Source: Chytridium lagenaria (taxonomy: Eukaryota > Chytridiomycota > Chytridiomycetes > Chytridiales > Chytridiaceae). From it: 61,047 bases of DNA. Shown piece after piece: positions 27,844 through 39,000 of this stretch. Positions within the stretch are counted from its first letter, which is position 1. Every line of letters starts with the position of its first letter. The translations under genes and the position numbers were made by a program. Under the pieces are notes generated by a model that was given only the letters and a program-made list of their open reading frames with translations, was not told where the DNA came from and ran no database searches. Where the stretch lies: contig JAHLKC010000189.1 in NCBI GenBank assembly GCA_025449115.1, positions 1-61,047 on the forward strand. Direction: 5' to 3'.

Positions 27844-28302
27844 TTATGCAGTCGCCGCCCTCGGCCTCGCAACCAAATCCATTCCAATACGGTACATCTC
27901 AGCAAGAAGTTGCGCCTTCCTGTGTTTCCGTTCCAGCAAGAGCTTGCTAGCATTTCCTTCCTCATAGTCCTTCTTCATTTCAGTAAGACGGACCTCGACA
28001 GCGTCAATCTCCTTGGTGAGGATCTTGAGAGATTCTTCGGCGCTGCGGTTGGTATTTTTGATGTCGTGGACGACGGATTGGAGGCGTTGAATTTGTTCTT
28101 CAACGTCGTCTATTTGGAGGGTGAGCAAAACATTTGATGCAAATGTGAGAGGTTTAAAAAAGGGGACGGTCTTACCAACAACGGCGGTATGGAAGCGATT
28201 TGCGGAGGGTGGTAGTCTTGTTAGGGTGCGGAGTGCGAGAGGGGAGGTGGTAGAAGTACGGAGGAGGGGACGAACAGCAGCCATACGGAATGTAGAGTTC
28301 AT
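27844..28302 (-). CDS. Small coiled-coil protein with mitochondrial-type presequence
   Basis: Two exons (28176-28302 and 27844-28109) joined through a 66-base GT-AG intron give 130 residues with no frame break. The N-terminus MNSTFRMAAVRPLLRTSTTS is rich in Arg, Ser and Thr and lacks acids, as in mitochondrial targeting peptides. The rest is a charged coiled coil (VEEQIQRLQSVVHDI, EESLKILTKEIDAVEVRLTE, LLLERKHRKAQLLAEMY). I do not recognise the family. The gene is clear; matrix or inner-membrane localisation is inferred from composition only. Confidence 0.7.
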   Translation of the reverse strand: MNSTFRMAAVRPLLRTSTTSPLALRTLTRLPPSANRFHTAVVGKTVPFFKPLTFASNVLLTLQIDDVEEQIQRLQSVVHDIKNTNRSAEESLKILTKEIDAVEVRLTEMKKDYEEGNASKLLLERKHRKAQLLAEMYRIGMDLVARPRAATA

Positions 28303-29199
28303 ATTGGTGTTTGCTTAAATGTAAGTATCGCAAGATGCAGTTCTTTCGATGTTCTTTCGTTCGTCTTTTTATACCACGCTTTCTCTGGCGTTGAGTGAGC
28401 ATGAGAAGGTGTGAGTCAGTGAAATGCGTGACAAGTCTTTGTTTTTTGTTGTTTCTGGAAGACGGGCTTATCGAAAACTGTATCAGTAGAATGTGGGGGA
28501 GCTGCAGTTCCGTTATCACTTCCAATGAACGCACTCCGTCATCAACCAAATACCCTGGACTACCGATCACTCTAACCCCGGTTACCGCAAAGTGGGGAAC
28601 ATGAAGAAGATTGATGGAGACGTGTGTGTGATTATGGTTGTGTGATTATGGTTGTGTGATTTTGGTATCTCTGCTTAAAGACATCCTTTTCCTTGCTTAA
28701 TGCAATTGGAACGTCTTCAAACTGTCCTGTATGAGTGATGCTTATAAGTACCGTTACTGGTAGGTAGTGCGGATGAAGGAATATAGTGAAAAAAAAGGAT
28801 CCTTAATCGACGGCAATCCTATCGTCCGACACTATTACTGTACATATATGTATAGACAATTTAAATCATGAGTTTTATCGACCTATTGAAGAGGTTGAAG
28901 GACAGATTGAAAAGAGCTCGACAGTAAGCAGGTCAAGAGCATGTAGATGGTACAGAGCTCTTCCATTTATCCCACCTTTAAATCCAAGATCCGAGCGGAT
29001 ATCACCTTTTCATCCTCATCTCCCTCTGATCATGCAAGAGAAATGCAACAACGTCAGTGCCCACTTCACATTGAAGATTAAACATTTCACCTCAATGTCT
29101 GACATTCTTGATCAATCTGAGACTCTTTTTTTTTCTTTCTGAAACTTGTTGAATCCAGCAAACCCATCTCAAATCTCATTCTCATCATCAAACATCAAC
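28303..29199. promoter_or_regulatory. Divergent intergenic region upstream of SNU13
   Basis: About 900 bases lie between two head-to-head genes. A short direct repeat GTGTGATTATGGTT is present near 28627-28660. The stretch before the ATG at 29200 is pyrimidine-rich (CTCAAATCTCATTCTCATCATC). No gene was found inside. Confidence 0.35.
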
Positions 29200-29789
29200 A
29201 TGACCTCCGTCAACCCAAGCTGTGCCCTCGCGAGCTCAATCACCAACAAGATTCTCGACTTGTCCAGCAGGCATCCCACTACAAGCAGCTTAAGAAGGGA
29301 GCCAACGAAGGTAAGCGTTCTTCTATTGTTTGTGATATCATGCATGGAGCTTTTTCCTTAAAGATGTTTTCATATCAAATGTAGCCTTTATTGACTTGGT
29401 TTTTTTGATGTATCAGCTACCAAGACATTGAACGTGGTATCTCCGAGTTCGTTGTCATGACGCGGACACTGAGCCCCTTGAAATCTGCTCCACTTCCCTC
29501 CTCTGCGAAGACAAGGTAAAGCATCTCTCTTTACATCATCTTTCTACTTTGATGATAGTTGCATCGTTGTTACATTCACCGAATTTCTTCATTGCTGACA
29601 ACAACTCTTTCTTCTTTCTCATTGTGCTTTTATTAGAACGTTCCCTACGTTTTCGTCCCTCCAAGGTCGCTCTCGGCCGTGCCTGCGGTGTCTCCCGTCC
29701 GTCATCCTGCCAGCATCACCACAACGAAGCCTCCGAGCTCAAGACCAATCCAGGCCATCAAGCTTCAGATTGAAAAGCTCTTGATCTAA
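29200..29789 (+). CDS. SNU13: U3/U4 snRNP kink-turn protein Snu13 (15.5K / NHP2L1)
   Basis: Three exons (29200 to about 29309, about 29418-29516, and about 29638-29789) encode pieces that match the L7Ae/NHP2L1 family in order. They read HYKQLKKGANE, then ATKTLN, ISEFVVM, CEDK, then NVPYVFVP, VALGRACGVSRP and IQAIKLQIEKLLI. Snu13 binds kink-turns in U4 snRNA and box C/D snoRNAs, so it serves both the spliceosome and rRNA modification. The frame is broken about ten times by what look like single missing bases, the densest damage of any conserved gene here. Introns are kept at sensible positions, so this is not a processed pseudogene. Either local sequence quality is poor or this is a decaying second copy. 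Confidence 0.8.
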
Positions 29790-30111
29790 GCCTTTTCCCA
29801 CCTTTTATTTCTTCAGCCTGCAGCAAACTCATCAAGGAAAAAAAACGAACCTCCCGCTACTTTACATTGGAGATGCCGAAATCCCTCCATCCATTTAGAA
29901 ACTCTTGTTTTTTTATGAAGACGCTTTAATATTTATTTTCCCTCTGATGATCCTGCGAAGGTGAAGAAGTATACCAGCGACTTATTTTGCTTCCAACACT
30001 AATTTACATTGAATGTTGTTTCGATGCGTTCCGCGTCTTGTTTTAAGGTTCAGATGGGTTAGATTTAGCAGAAAACGCAATATAGTAAAAAATCTCTGCA
30101 CAAGACAAACC
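29790..30111. other. Intergenic spacer between SNU13 and NFS1
   Basis: A 322-base AT-rich spacer holding the SNU13 3' end and the NFS1 promoter. No gene was seen. Confidence 0.35.
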
Positions 30112-32147
30112 ATGCAATCAGCAAGACGACTCCTATCCGGTGCCCGCATACCCGATGCCCTCTCACCCTCTCCCACGGCGGTCCACCATCTTCCCACCCG
30201 CCTTTACTCGTTCCAACGCAACCGTCACATCCAGTCCTTTACAGGTAAAACTCAACTTCCTCACTTGAATCTGACACGGCTTTTTTGAAGTCTCAAAGCC
30301 TGATGAAAATGAGATCGTGAAGACCAATAGACCTATTTACTTGACATGCAGGTATTTATAGGGTTTGTGGAGTTTCGGTTAATGCGTTGTTAGGCTACAA
30401 GTCCTGTTGACCCTAGAGTTCTTGATGCCATGTTACCGTTCTTTACGCAGTTGTATGGAAACCCGCATTCACGGACTCATCAGTATGGTTGGGAATCAGA
30501 GGAAGCCGTTGAAACGGCACGAGCGGTATGATTATCCTCGTCTTTTCATTTTCGTCAAACAAACTGACGATATGTACCGTAAACTCTGACAGAACGTTGC
30601 TAAACTCATCAATGCCGAACCCAAAGAAATCATCTTCACTTCAGGCGCCACCGAATCGAATAACATGTCGATTAAAGGTGTCGCGCGGTTTTATAAATCC
30701 AAAAAGAACCATATCGTGACGTCTCAGACTGAACATAAATGTGTGTTGGACAGTTGTAGGGTTTTGCAGGATGAAGGGTTTGAGGTGACTTATTTGCCGG
30801 TTGGTAAGGATGGACTTGTGGATTTGAAGGTGAGTCTTTTTTGGAGTTGAACATAAGGGCTGATGGGATGTTGGTAGACGTTGGAGGAGAGTATTCGGCC
30901 AGAGACATGTTTGGTGTCGATTATGGCTGTTAATAATGAGATTGGGGTTATTCAGCCGATGGCGGAAATTGGTGAGTGTGTTTTCTTTTAAGTTCATGGA
31001 AATATGAACTGTTTTGGTTAAGAAATTATGTTAAATACTCAAACGCGTCATTTTTACAGGAAGGATCTGTCGCGAAAAGAAGGTGTTTTTCCACGTAAGT
31101 TCTCCCTTTATCTTTCTCCCTCGTATCATATGGCTAACATCTAGAATATTAGACTGACGCTGCTCAAGCAGTTGGCAAAGTCCCACTCGACGTCAACGCC
31201 ATGAACATTGATCTCATGTCCATCTCTGGTCACAAAATCTACGGCCCTAAAGGTGTTGGAGCGCTTTACGTGCGTCGTCGTCCCAGGATTCGGTTGGAGC
31301 CTTTGCAATCTGGTGGTGGACAGGAGAGAGGTTGAGGAGTGGGACTGTGCCTACACCGCTTGTCGTGGGATTGGGGGAGGCTTGTCGAGTGGCATTGAAG
31401 GAGATGCCGGTATGTTTTTAAGTTATTTTGATGGGGGTGATGTGATGATATTCCAATTTTTGTGCTTATTGCGGTTTGACGAGTTTATGAAAAAAGTTTC
31501 CCTTTTTCATTGTTTTGGCCGTTAATCGTAACATGATAGCTTGCACAGGGAGTCTGATACACTTAGATTTTGCCCACTTTTGCCTGAATATGATGTTTTC
31601 ATGTGCTAACATTGCGTATTACAGTACGATTCGGAGCGTATCAAGTACCTTTCCGACCGCCTCATTAACGGCATTAACGCAAAAGTTGAGCATGTTGTTC
31701 GTAACGGCGACCCTATCTCCACTTACCCAGGTAACAACCCTTTGCCCCACTCCACTTATCTGACCTTTGTTAGGCTGCGTCAACCTTTCGTTTGCCTACG
31801 TTGAAGGTGAATCGCTCCTCATGGCTCTCAAAGAAATCGCCTTATCCTCTGGCAGCGCCTGCACATCCGCATCCTTGGAACCCTCCTACGTGTTGAGAGC
31901 TTTAGGCGCTGAAGATGAGATGGCGCATAGTTCGATTAGGTTTGGGATTGGAAGGTTTACGACGGAGGAGGAGGTTGATTACGTTGTGGATAGGGTTGTC
32001 AGGCATGTGGATAGGTTGAGGGAGTTGAGCCCTTTATGGGAGATGGTGAGTTTTGAATGAGGGTTTGGTGTTGATGCTGACTGATGGTATTTGTTTTAGG
32101 TTCAGGAAGGGATTGACTTGAAGTCGATTCAGTGGACGCAACATTGA
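30112..32147 (+). CDS. NFS1: Cysteine desulfurase, mitochondrial (iron-sulfur cluster assembly)
   Basis: Nfs1 is a PLP enzyme that takes sulfur from cysteine and passes it to the Isu scaffold in mitochondria. The N-terminus [17 protein letters not shown] is a good presequence. Ordered motifs are [57 protein letters not shown] and [12 protein letters not shown]. The PLP lysine lies in [17 protein letters not shown]. The mobile catalytic cysteine loop is [20 protein letters not shown]. About eight exons are visible, and the C-terminus ends near [11 protein letters not shown], typical for eukaryotic Nfs1. Apparent single-base gaps at about 30341-30346 (LDMQ motif) and 31331-31334 (QERG-LRSGT) break an otherwise intact protein. 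Cytochrome c follows on the same strand. Confidence 0.92.
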
Positions 32148-32514
32148 TCCTTTTTGTTGATGGAATAGTCGAATGATATTGCAAATACATATGTTGCCTC
32201 GCCCTTTTTAATGAAATAAAATTCACGCGCGTTTACATATGCTCACAATTTTACCTCTTTTAGTTTATGATGTAAAGTACGTGGTTTATCCCGTTATCAA
32301 GATTCATCTTCGCAAAAAAACCCAATCCCCATTTCCCCGTCATGTTTGAGGGTTGTTTTGACTCGATGTAATTGTCAATGACGATGGAGGATAGTCCGAC
32401 ATTTCCCGATAATCAAATTTTGCCTCTCTTTCTTTTTTGCAGCCCTTGGCTCACTCACTTTCTTTTTTGCGATTTTCACATCTGAAACCAACAAACCTCT
32501 TTTACGCCCATACA
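32148..32514 (+). promoter_or_regulatory. Intergenic region upstream of cytochrome c
   Basis: 367 bases between NFS1 and cytochrome c. The last 100 bases are strongly pyrimidine-rich (CTCTCTTTCTTTTTTGCAG, CTCACTCACTTTCTTTTTTGCG) with two near-identical copies of TTTCTTTTTTGC at about 32428-32441 and 32461-32470. No gene was seen. Confidence 0.35.
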
Positions 32515-33312
32515 ATGACTATCCCTGCTGGTGAGTATCCATCATCATCATCGTACATCATGGTCACCACATGTTGTCTATGTCGCTATCTGCAAAGGGG
32601 TAGCGACTGAGGAGGAACGCGGGATCTTAGCATTGGACCGGTTTTAGAGATCAACCATCCACGCGATCTGACATCTCCCTTTCTGTGAACAATAGGTGAC
32701 CCCGTTAACGGAGCTAAGCTCTTCAAGACTCGTTGTGCTCAGTGCCACGTCGTCGAAAAGGTAATTCCTTCTTCCTTCTCCCCTTTTCCGTATCCATTCC
32801 ACCTCTTTGCCCTTCATTCCTATCCTAATGCTTTAAAAACAGGGCGCTCCCCACAAGGTCGGCCCTAACTTGAACGGTCTCTTTGGTCGTTCATCTGGAA
32901 GCGCCGCTGGATACTCTTACTCTGCGGCAATGCAAAACAAGAAGGTGGTTTGGGATGATGAGCAGATGTTCACTTACTTGGAAAACCCCAAGAAGTTTGG
33001 TGGGTGGTCGCTCTTATTTCTTGTTTTGGGAGTGTTTGTTTTCCCTCGGGCTGGTTTGTTTGAGACAGAGTCTAACCGTTATTCTATCATCTTTATCTTT
33101 AACTTCCTTGGGAACTTCATTCTGTTTCGTTTCCTCATCGATCATAGTCCCTGGCGTGAGTACATCTTCTATTTCCTCCTGTCTTTTTCATGGAATACTC
33201 AAACTCAAACTAACTCCTCCTCCTTTCATAGACCAAGATGATCTTTGCCGGCTTCAAGAAGGAGAAGGACCGTGCCGATGTCATTGCTTACCTCAAGGGA
33301 TCCACTGCGTAA
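32515..33312 (+). CDS. Cytochrome c, with an 8-nt microexon
   Basis: Five exons: 32515-32530, 32696-32760, 32843-32999, 33148-33155 and 33232-33312. They give 327 bases and 108 residues with no frame break. The heme-binding motif is [11 protein letters not shown], followed by [24 protein letters not shown] and [11 protein letters not shown]. The fourth exon is only eight bases (TCCCTGGC). With its neighbours it completes [16 protein letters not shown], which contains the methionine heme ligand. Cytochrome c carries electrons between complexes III and IV in the intermembrane space. The microexon is required: skipping it would shift the frame just before the ligand. The gene is intact, unlike several neighbours. 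Confidence 0.96.
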
Positions 33313-33510
33313 TCACATATCATCAATCAAATCCGTTATTTACCAAAAATATAATCCGCATATCTATCTCAACTCTTATCTCATCCATGCCGTCTTTCAC
33401 TTAGTCCATCTGCAGCCCTGTTCCCCCCAGAGGTTTAGAGCCGTCAAAACTAAAAGGTTGACTTGTCAGCCACTCTCCGAAATTGTTTGAATGGGCATTG
33501 GTTCTTCCTC

Positions 33511-33963
33511 ATGGCTGACGAAACCGTAAAGGTAAACCTCATCATGTAAAAGAGTTAACCCTCTTTCAGCTCATTAGCGCCGATGGCTTCGAGTTCATCA
33601 TGGACCGCAAATGTGCCATGGCATCTGGTACCATCAAAAACATGCTCTCAAGTCCAGGTATTAAAACAGTTCCCCCATCTAACACACAATGCTAAACGAA
33701 CTACCCTTTCCCCCTCGCCCGCAGGTCAGTTCACCGAATCCGTTCAAAACGAGATCACATTTCGGGATATAAAGTAGGGTTGATGACGATGAATGGTTTT
33801 TTTAAGTGCATTACAAAATAGGGCGGTGATACTTGAGAAAGTGTGTAAATATCTCTACTATAAAGTCAAGTACACGAATACGACACAGGAGATTCCGGAT
33901 TTTAAGATTGAGACGGAGCTTGCGTTGGAGTTGTTGATGGCAGCGGATTTTTTGGATTGTTGA
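33511..33963 (+). CDS. ELC1: Elongin C (Skp1/BTB fold)
   Basis: Four exons (33511-33531, 33570-33657, 33725-33773, 33822-33963) yield 99 residues with no frame break. Elongin C motifs are clear: [56 protein letters not shown], and the end [14 protein letters not shown]. Elongin C pairs with elongin B and BC-box or cullin partners in ubiquitin ligases and, in yeasts, with Ela1. The length equals that of fungal orthologues. It converges on DSN1 with 179 bases between stops. Confidence 0.93.
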
Positions 33964-34142
33964 AGAATGACGGAAAGAGTTTTTGTATATTCCACATTAC
34001 ATACATAAAGGGGCTTATGTTACGATCTTCTCTGTTTTATTAGAATTATGTCGGGGCGTTTACTTCAATTGGGTTTCATAACTACAGACTTTTAACTTCA
34101 AACATATGTGGGGAGAATACTCCATATACATAGGGGAGGTGT

Positions 34143-35906
34143 TCAATTTTCCTGGGTCGCCATTAACCGCAAGAGGGACATAGGTTCAGCAACTCTCTGT
34201 CGCGCCTTTCGTTCATCTTCAAACGCTTGCACCCAAGTCCGGAATAGTCTTTCACAATGAGTTTTAGAGACCTCAACGTCATTACGAGCAGATACAGCGA
34301 TAAATTCGGATTCGTCCATCTTAGCAAAGACTCGTTAATCCTTTCGGAAAAAGAGGCAAACGCTCTGGTAAAGAAAAGGAAAATCACCTCGATCCTCAAT
34401 TTTTCCATGACATCAGCCATCCATTGTCCACGGTTTTGAGTTAACGCTGGTGCACAGAGATTAGTGAGGGCTGCTTTTTGTTCATATGTGAGCATGGACT
34501 CGATTTTGGCGGGGGTGATCATGGTGTCGAAACGCTGCTTTTGTTTCTGTTGTGATGTGATGCGACGGTCAAGAAGATCTTTGAGTCGGCGTTCCTCGTC
34601 AAGAAGTCTGTAGAATCATGGAAAAGAAAAGTTAGAACATAGATGGTACAAAAATGAATGAAAGAAGCAGAAAAAGGAAACGGCAGAAAGACAAAGCGCG
34701 TAGGGGAGGGAAGGCTCACCGCTCCAACTCAAACTCTTGCTCAGCTTTTTTCTTTGCATTCTCAACGTTCCGCGGATTAGGTTTCTTATTACCACTCTCC
34801 ACGTTTGTATCCTGCAAGCATCAAAAAAGAGCCCCACAGCCAAACTTACGCTGCGATGATACCACGACGTATTTATCGACTTATCAATTAAACCCTGCAC
34901 GATGCATTCCTTAGCCTTTTCGACTATACAAAGATAGGGAAAATACGAGGGTTTGATTTTACGTATAGCGTTGATGTCGGGGTTTGTAGGAATGGAGATT
35001 GACGGCGCGGCTCGCTTTGCACACCAGATAAGAAGTTGACGCATACGGATAGGTTCGGACTGTTCTGCATCAATGTGGCGGTAAAACTCGGAGGGGTCGA
35101 TGGTCTCATGAGGCATTTCTAATTCAATAATCAACAGAAAGAAAGCATGGAGAACCACAACAATATGGATTGTTTTCAACGAGTGCATAAAATAAAATAA
35201 TCGTGGTAAAAGCACTCACGCGATAACCCTGTACTGGAGCTCGATATCCTCTTTCCCCTCATTGTCAAACTCGACCTTCGTCTCCCCTTTGCCGGAGGCG
35301 CATCAAACCCAATCTTGGCAGGAATTTTCAGGTCTCCATTTCGCATCGCTTTGTTCCGCATGATCATAGGAGTTTCTTCTACTGACACTGGGACCATCAT
35401 TTCAACGGGTTTAGCTGGTTTGCCGGTGAGCGACGCTATACGGGGGTGCTATGGTTGTTAAAGGAGATGATGCGGAGGATGATTTACCAGGAGGTTGGGT
35501 TCTTCTTTGATGGCATCGTCTGAGAGGTCAGTGGATGAATGTTAGGTGGGAGTTACCTATTTTCTTTGGAGCGGGGGATGAAGATTCATTGATGGATGCA
35601 AGTGGGATGCTGCTCGCACGAGATCGAGACTTCCGACGAAATGTAAAGTCGTCCCCATTGTTCTCAGGGTCGGCTAGCAACATATAACTTTAACACTCTC
35701 ATTCCGCCAACAACGCAGTCTCCTTACCAATTGTTTCCACCTATAACACATGTTAACAAAACTATCAACGTAACCCCCTGCCATACCTTCGATGCTCTCC
35801 TAGACGTTAGACTCTTACTCTTTGTCCGCCTCGCAAGTTCACCATCGGCGGGGCCTGGCACATCGGTGTCGTTGGAAGTGCTGGATGAACGACGTTTAGG
35901 AGGCAT
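34143..35906 (-). CDS. DSN1: Kinetochore protein Dsn1/Mis13 (Mis12 complex)
   Basis: The start at 35906 reads MPPKRRSSSTSNDTDVPG, a basic Ser-rich N-terminus of the kind phosphorylated by Aurora B in this family. Short exons follow. The family block is DPSEFYRHIDAEQSEPIRMR then QLLIWCAKRAAPS, with CIVQGLIDKSINTSWYHR after it. This matches the Dsn1/Mis13 domain that binds Mis12-Nnf1 and recruits Ndc80. The C-terminus is a coiled coil (ESMLTYEQKAALTNL, RAFASFSERINESL), then after an apparent one-base gap near 34323-34326 it continues MDESEFIAVSARND to the stop at 34143. It shares a 130-base divergent promoter with the TRPV-like gene. Confidence 0.82.
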
Positions 35907-36036
35907 TTGTTGTTCTGTTCGTCCGTCTCCAAATTTGTAAGAGTTGTCCGAAGATGTGGGATGGTGAAGGCTATGCAAATCCTTGACGGATGGTGGAGTG
36001 ATTTTCTGGTAAAAAGGGTACTTTTCACATGGTGTG
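35907..36036. promoter_or_regulatory. Short divergent promoter between DSN1 and the TRPV-like channel
   Basis: Only 130 bases separate the two head-to-head starts (35906 minus, 36037 plus). Both promoters must overlap. No TATA box is clear. Confidence 0.45.
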
Positions 36037-39000
36037 ATGGATTCAAATGGAAGAAATGATGTGGGCGAGGATGTTGTTGTGGAGATGGGGGTGGATGCTG
36101 GAATGGCTGAAGAGCGAGAGGTTGATCAAGTTCGAGAAGGAGATGTGGTTTTGGATATGGGAGAGATGGTGATGTCATCTATTGGATCAATAAGCCAAGA
36201 ACCTTTTCAACCTGAAGACCAGCCAGAGCTTGTTTCCCCATTTCAAGGTCAACCGGATGAAAACAATCTTCAAGATCAATACGACACCGGCTTGCCAGCC
36301 TCTGTGTCAACTCTAGCAAGCGCGGACATTATGCCGACACAAACATTCACAAGGTCACTCACACGTCCATATAGGGAATCAGGGTTAAGAAACGTTTCAC
36401 GACGCGAAGACTCGGATGACGGGCCTGAACATACAGAGGATGACGGTGAAGCCGCGATACCCATTCACGCGAGTCGGCGAACCTTAAAAACAAATCGACG
36501 AAAGTCAATGCTAAAAGACTGGAAATTTAGCATAAGAAAAGGGGCAGAATACACAACGGACGAAAATGAGCTTCATTTACTTCATAGTCCAACACCATTG
36601 AAATCATCACCAGCAGCAAGCTCGAATCTTCATCCATATGCCACCCATCTCTACGAACACCGACGCCTCTCTTATTCCACAACCCTTGCCCCCTCCCATA
36701 TCTCCATCCCTATCGCCCACACTCCGCGCCCAGTCCTTCTCCATATGCCGTCTCCCTTCGTAACATTCCGTAATTGTACTACCGCTTGATCACAAAGGGT
36801 GCGCATAACGGCGACGCGTTCCACACCGACATGAATAATCTACCGGCGGAAGTGAAGCAAAGGGAGGCGTTTACCCAAGATGATATTTTGGGAGCCGTGG
36901 CAAGAGGAAGTTTGGAGGAGGTGAGAAGGGTGAAAAAGGAGACGGGGTGGATTGATGGACGACATGTTCTAGATTCAAGAGGGCCGGAGGGGAGACGTTG
37001 TTACATGTGGCGTTGTTAATGAACTCGGAAAAGCATGATGAGATAGCAGAGTATTTGGTGGCGAAGAGACCGAATTTGGGTAGGCTATAATTTCCTTCTT
37101 CTTTTAATGAGCAATGATTTTCTTGGTAACAAATTAATTATATTTTCGTTGACTCCGCACTTTTACTACGAGTTTAGTCAATGCCGTTTATGAGGGTGCC
37201 AATTTTACGGGAGAGCATTGTTGTCACCTGCTTGCAGTCCAAAATAAGCTTCATATGTTAAAATGGTTTATTAAGCATGGAGCAGACGTTCACAATGCTC
37301 GAGCTACAGGAAAGTTTTTCAGACCATCTGGCACCCTATATGTAAGTCCGAAAATTTCTTATTTCTTTCATTTCGTGAAGTTTACAAACTCCTTTTTTTA
37401 TTTCCCTAAACATCCCTGGTAACCTAAAAAAGTTTGGCGAAACCGTCCTCGCCTTCGCCGCCTGCATGGGCCATTTCGACATCGTCCGCTACCTCACCGA
37501 AAAAGTCGGGATTGACCCCAACACCATCGACCACCAAGGCAACAACATCCTCCATGTACTCGCTTTCTGGGGCTACTACAACGACACCCGTGCTCGCCAC
37601 CCAGACCGTGAAGACTATCGCACTAAATCACATTCAACCCTCGGAGGGATCTACTTGTACCTTCGTGAGCGGGCGCGGACGATACACTTGCAAATGGGGT
37701 GGGAATGACTCCATTGCAGGTAGCCGTTGCGAGGGGACATACGGAGATGGTGAATGCAATGATGAATACGAGGAGAGAGACGTTGTGGGTTTATGGAAAA
37801 GCGTCTGCGTTTTTGTATGATTTGAGTGAGGTGGATACATTTGTGGATCCGGTGACGATGGGGCATGCGAAGGGAGCTTTAGAGATTGCGATTAAACAAA
37901 AGGTTCGTTGAGAGTTTTACGGGTTTAAAATTTTACGGGAATATTCTTCATTCGTTCTCAAAACATTGGCCTTGAGAGCCACATTTCCACTTTGTTCAAT
38001 GTCGATTTGATACTGAACTCATACTCTCACTAGAACCGCGACGTCCTCAACCTCCCCCTCTTCCAACGCATACTTGAAGCAAAATGGATCTCCTACGGCC
38101 GTGCCATGTTCACCTTCAACGTCTTCCGCTCCATCTCCTACTACATCCTCTTCACCGCCGTTATCTATCTCGTCCCAAACGGTTCCGACTATTACCGTGC
38201 CGACCTCCCTGATAGTAGTCGTACGGCCCATCTCCATGATGGACCCACAGGCATGCACGGTTGTTCCTTGAAAGCCTGTTGCTATTTTGTAATGGGGTCA
38301 CGTTTTTGGAGGAACTTGGGCAATAAAACGTTTAGGGAAGGATTATTTTTGGGGACCGAGTGCGGGAGAGAGTGCGGTTCAGTGGATTAATATGGTTCTT
38401 GTGGGGTGTATTGTGTTGGCGAGGATGGTTTCGAGATCGGATTTTGAGAATCTGTTGTTGGGGTTGCATGCTGTTTTCGGGTAAGTTGAAATGTCCTTTT
38501 AAACTTTCTTTGCGCGAAACGTAGAATTTGGTCATCGCAGGACGCGCACAAAAAAAAAAAGAAGTGCCGTGCTTGCTTCTATTATAATCACACATTGTCT
38601 AATCCTTCCCCAGGTGGATCTCCCTCCTCAATCTCACCGTTGGCAACCGTTCCATGGGCACCCTTTGGATCATCTTTATCAAAGTCGTGACAGGCGATCT
38701 TCTTCGTTTCCTTCTTCTCATGCTTGTCTTCATCTTGGGATTTGGAGAAGCCCTGTGGCTCCAGATGCACCGTACGCCAACTTTTATAACGATGTAAACG
38801 CAAACATGACGGCAGAAGAACGGGCGGAAAGTTTTGATAATGGGAAGGCGGATTGGAAGGATCTTCCTTTGGCTTTTGTGTGGTCGTTTAGGATTTTGAT
38901 GCAGCAGGGGGTTTATGGTCAGTTACATTTTAAAAATAACAGATAGTCGTCCGACACGATTTTTGCTAACATTACTTTTATTATTTAATCGCACCTCACT

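Noticed and set aside
29200..29789. Processed pseudogene of SNU13
   Set aside because: Two introns with proper GT-AG ends remain at plausible positions, which a retrocopy would lack.
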